Shown here piece by piece: positions 60,322 to 64,000 of a stretch of DNA of 64,000 bases (its first letter is position 1; the number at the start of each line of letters is the position of its first letter). The translations under genes were made by a program, and so were the position numbers. Source of the stretch: Xestospongia muta. Lineage: Eukaryota > Porifera > Demospongiae > Haplosclerida > Petrosiidae. The notes under the pieces were generated by a model, which had not been told where the DNA came from, did not search any database, and was given only the letters and a program-made list of their open reading frames with translations. The stretch is taken from assembly GCA_963693285.1 (NCBI GenBank), contig OY848925.1:1714932-1778931 (forward strand), in the 5' to 3' direction.

Positions 60322-60927
60322 CAAATGATTTACACAACTTATATCCATTTTATTTGATGATCATTACTATTTGTTTATCCTATGACTAGTCATAATTATG
60401 ATCCTATTTCATCTATAATAGTCAACATTAACCAAAGTATATACCAAGTACATGTTTAGTGCATTTGTTTGTGAACTATATGCTATTCTTACCTGACCAG
60501 ACTTGGCTTCTCATTCAACTGACTACTTTATTAATAATTCATTATCAATATTAAAAACTCTTTGTTCTCTATACCTTAAACCTTTCTAAACTTCATTGTA
60601 CATTGTTATGTTTAAATAACACATTAGACTTAGTTGGGAATATTTTATATAATATATATACATTAAACAAAAATGATATCAAAACAGTACCACTCAATTA
60701 CCATAAAACACTAATATTAAAAGCTAAACAACTACTGACTGATCAAAAACAAATAAAAATAGTAGGTATATTTCAAATTATATTAATGAAAAGTTAACAC
60801 TGAATAAGGTATAGCAATGACATCAACATAACAACATTATATCACGTTCTATTTGTTCATTTTGTTAGGTAAATTAGAGGAATCAATCCTATAACTTCAA
60901 TATAAACTTTGTTACTTCAATCTACAG
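60322..60927. other. spacer with block R, upstream of receptor J
   Basis: Duplicate of 8781-9389. Block R at about 60605-60795 is open over 64 codons here, but the frame is not shared by the other copies. Confidence 0.55.
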
Positions 60928-61007
60928 GTACAATAACTGTAAAGTATCATGTTGTATGTTCAGATGCATTGGGTAAAACTAGAGCATTTGAGCATGTTCT
61001 GTCTTAA
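60928..61007 (+). other. possible terminal exon relic, copy 3
   Basis: TITVKYHVVCSDALGK then TRAFEHVLS and TAA after TCTACAG. One residue differs from copy 1. Confidence 0.3.
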
Positions 61008-61257
61008 GCAAGGGGAAGTATTCTCAAATTAAGGTTTGAATAGTCACTATGAGGACATCCATCAGAGGCTTAACAATGAATAAAAACTGAAGCTTTAAGT
61101 AATTTTGATCATTAATACTAGTTCATCCATTACTACTACTCAAGATTTCATTAACCAGAAACCAATGACAAAAATCTACTTCTACTACTTTCCAAGTTAC
61201 TGGGAATTAATTGTACTACTTTTATACTGTTCCTAGACCACACCCCCAAACTTGTAA

Positions 61258-61354
61258 CACTTGCTACTTCCTTAAAGTGATTTACCATTTCTGTGGTATC
61301 ATTTACAAAGTCTGGGGGGTCACTTATAATTTCCATAGGGTCACTTACAATTTT
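61258..61354 (-). repeat. degenerate 21-bp tandem repeat, copy 3
   Basis: Same five-unit repeat as at 9714. Here the heptads IVSDPME, IISDPPD, FVNDTTE and MVNHFKE are part of a 61-codon open frame on the minus strand, because of one extra base in the downstream CCCCC run. Confidence 0.6.
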
Positions 61355-61410
61355 GATTCATTCATCAGGAAATGTGGAGTGGTTCTTGTTTTAAAATGGA
61401 GTTGTGATCT

Positions 61411-61530
61411 TGTTTATGTATGATATATTTTTATTAATGACAATCTTCTTTTTTGTCTTCAACTAAGCTATAAATTAGTTTACCAACTAGTATAGTAATT
61501 CAATTAAGCAAGAAATACAAAATCCTACAT
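61411..61530 (+). pseudogene. footprint of a lost UGT gene (3' flank only)
   Basis: Same block as at 9871-9990, with TTTTGTCTTCAACTAAGC and AAGCAAGAAATACAAAATCC. No enzyme-coding part remains. Confidence 0.65.
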
Positions 61531-61755
61531 AATTATTATAATATTAGGATATTCTCACTTTTAATTGTGTCTTAAATTAATAAAATATATTTTAAGAGTA
61601 TTAACAACAAATAATTATATTAAAATACATTCATACATGTATCATTATAGATATCAAATCTACAACAAAAAACTAGACTAGTTATAATGATTTAATTGCA
61701 GGACATGTATAAAACTACATTGTTCAATGTTAAAGTTTGATATCAATATTACTTT

Positions 61756-62186
61756 ACATTACGAATTTTGAGAGCCAATATTACAGCTATAACTTCAAGA
61801 ATTCCAATGTAAATACAAAGAATGACAGTCCAAACTAAAGAGAGTTTTGTGTAGTGCTGTATGCTATAATATTCAACAAGAATTCCCTTCTCCTGAAATA
61901 ATGAAAACAATAGTCTTATATTGTCCATTATAGATTAAAGCTAGTACAATACCATATACAGCATACAATACTGTGTATCTTTCTCTTACATTTTTCTCTG
62001 GATGATATTCCTTGTTTTTATCATAATATGGAGTAAGTCTTGTTTGTGGAATAGCTGTCCCAATTGTTAGTAATAGTATCATAATAGACTCAATGATAAG
62101 AACTATTATTAATAGATGCTTATCTGTCAGTATCTAAAACAATAATAATAGTTGTTAATACTATTGAATATTATTCTTATAAAATC

Positions 62187-62225
<39 letters not shown>

Positions 62226-64000
62226 TTTCTAGAAGTTGGGTTGTGGAATATGTGATAAATTCTTATTAATTTAGCTAAAAGTGGTCCAAAGAGTAAAGTT
62301 ACTCCAAGACATTGTGTCCAACGAAGTATCTATGTTAAAAATGTGAATGCAATTTTGAATAGTCTTTAAAAATTGAGGCATCATAGTATGATGTGACTAT
62401 AAGCAAAACAATACTGATATTCCACAGTACAGAAAACACATTCTAATATAATTATACCTACAGGAAATGCCACTTCTGAAAAAATTAATGTTCTATTTTT
62501 CCCAAGAAAGAGAAACATTGAACTATAGAATATGATTACTCCCAGAATAATAAAATAGTTGAGATTAGGACTAGTAAGACGAATGATTCTATCATGTAAA
62601 TATAATTATAACATTATATCATGTGATAAATTGAACATACTTTCTTTTCCTGAAAACAATGTTAAAAATTAGACAGACTATTGAGAATACAATACCAAGT
62701 GATGACCATAAATACACAATAACTAATAGTGCAGTTGAATAGGTTACAAGGACTTTTATAGGAGAGCCATCAGGTGGTAGACCAACTAATATAGTCAAAT
62801 TACAATAACACAATTATTATTAGTTATTATACCTGGCCAAACTGTAAAATTATCTTCATTAGGTAAATATATTACATTACCACTGGTTATGTTGATAGTA
62901 GCATATTTCATTAGTGACTCTATATGAGTATATTACGAGATTAAAAAATGCACTTATAATAATTATATTTATTTATAATATAACAACTTACTGTTCCTGT
63001 ATTGTAGTAAATATAATGTTCCTAAAGTCCTGATTCCTTTCTTAGTAAATGCTACATTACCCTGTATGTGGTAATGATATAGGTCAAATTAGAATAAAGA
63101 AACTTAATAAACGTACAGATTTTCCTTTGAACTCAGTGTTCAATAAGTGATATCTTAGTAGACAGTCAGTACCAGTAGTTCTGTTATATAATGGAGTGAA
63201 TGGTCCTATACAGTTAGTCTCATTAACTGTATTGTTATTAATCATATTTAGAGTTGAATTCAAAGCTAGTCCAAGACTCCAAACAGCATCATAACCATAA
63301 GATGAAATACTGGATCTCTCATCTTCCTATAGACATATAGTACTTTATATTACAGTCACTTACAAATATACACTTACTTCAGTATATTGTTGTACAACTA
63401 TCCCTCTCTCTACTACTTTAGTAAGTTGTTGTGTAGTACAGTGTACACTAGGATCAGATAAGAGCCAGTCTTCATTATACCATCCATGTAGTAACCAACC
63501 ATAGTCAGGATAGTAGATCCCTTTATTATATGCCTATAGATGAGATATGGATAAAGATTAATTTTATAAGAAGCTTAACATTTCTATAAAACAATAAAGC
63601 TCATCATCATGGTCAAAACATGTGGTAATAATTTATTGCATGCATTCATTTCTATTATTGTTTACCTCACATAAAATCTTTCTTGATGTCTCAATGAATG
63701 TATTAAGAAACATTATTCTAGCATCACTGACCTACATAATTAAGCTCTAAAACATTAATAACTCATCATAAAAAACTAACAAACAGATCTTTAATATCTG
63801 AAATATTCTCATGTGACCAAACATGAACTGTATCAAGTACACTGATATTCTGAACTGCCAAACTTTGTTTTAGCTGATTTTCTAGCTATATAAATATATA
63901 TAATGTGTTATATAAATATATCACTAGATCTTTCAATGACAGAGTAGTACCATGTGTTAGTAGAGATAATATTAATTTAAAAACTGACCAATATGCTTCT
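61756..64000 (-). pseudogene. receptor K: C-type receptor with deleted 3' end, 5' end beyond window
   Basis: Exon equivalents 4 (63781-63885), 5 (63666-63731), 6 (63378-63533), 7 (63117-63326), 8 (62992-63061), 9 (62833-62919), 10 (62641-62785), 11 (62462-62588), 12 (62222-62329), 13 (61990-62133) and only the first 137 bp of exon 14 (61756-61892). The rest of exon 14 (helices 6 and 7) and exon 15 are deleted at a junction with spacer DNA. Exons 1-3 lie beyond the window. No stop is seen in the exons present. Like C it lacks both class C disulfide cysteines: Phe at 62465-62467 and His at 61854-61856. The exon 4 donor is GTTAGT. A receptor without helices 6-7 should not signal, so it is called a pseudogene. 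Confidence 0.8.

Noticed and set aside
61151..61336. 61-codon open frame as an independent gene
   Set aside because: The frame exists only because of one extra base in this copy. The other two copies are closed. It is reported as a tandem repeat instead.
1..64000. tRNA, rRNA, CRISPR array or autonomous transposase genes
   Set aside because: No convincing cloverleaf, rRNA core, spaced direct-repeat array or transposase/reverse transcriptase motif was seen on either strand.

Overview
The window is AT-rich eukaryotic DNA. Its genes are compact, multi-exon and built with GT-AG introns, most of them 50-150 bp long. It holds a tandem array of class C G-protein-coupled receptors of the GABA-B type on the minus strand, interspersed with intronless UDP-glycosyltransferase (UGT) genes on the plus strand. 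Short introns, strong AT bias and a local expansion of GABA-B-like receptors fit a demosponge such as Amphimedon queenslandica. That species assignment is inference from recalled knowledge, not from a database match. All exon boundaries were worked out by hand from splice sites, reading-frame continuity and comparison between copies.

Every complete receptor gene has the same 15 exons with the same intron phases, and an unbroken copy encodes 708-728 residues. The order is signal peptide, Venus-flytrap ligand-binding domain (exons 1-9), no cysteine-rich domain, seven-helix domain (exons 10-14) and a 21-35 residue acidic tail (exon 15). Receptor genes (minus strand): A 3462-8153 (one nonsense codon), B 12373-16503 (one nonsense codon), C 18626-22617, E 26801-31555, G 35027-39413, H 40052-43818 (most divergent), I 45775-49661, J 54875-59701 (mosaic), and K from 61756 past the window edge (3' end deleted). 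Between them lie remnants: P0 (2131-2460), P1 (10273-11502), D (24414-24826), F1 and F2 (32739-33890), L1 and L2 (51947-53492), plus decayed exon 14/15 relics.

Two almost identical UGT genes are present (34-1629 and 49868-51466). UGT2 lies head-to-head with receptor I, with about 206 bp between the two start codons. Most other receptor units still carry a decayed UGT body or only the UGT 3' flank at the matching upstream position. This suggests the ancestral amplified unit was a divergent receptor/UGT pair and that the UGT was deleted from most copies.

The spacers are duplicated with the genes. They contain a near-palindromic foldback element (seven copies), a second inverted-repeat element with perfect 9-bp target duplications (two copies), an inverted-repeat element in intron 3 of gene G, a degenerate 21-bp tandem repeat, microsatellites, and two small conserved open frames of unknown meaning. 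I saw no rRNA or tRNA gene, CRISPR array or intact autonomous transposon.

Biologically the cluster looks like a fast birth-and-death family of cell-surface chemosensory or metabotropic receptors, each once paired with a membrane-bound sugar-conjugating enzyme. The most unusual points are the head-to-head pairing, the joint loss of both cysteines of the conserved class C disulfide in the C/K subfamily, and single nonsense codons in two otherwise perfect copies.
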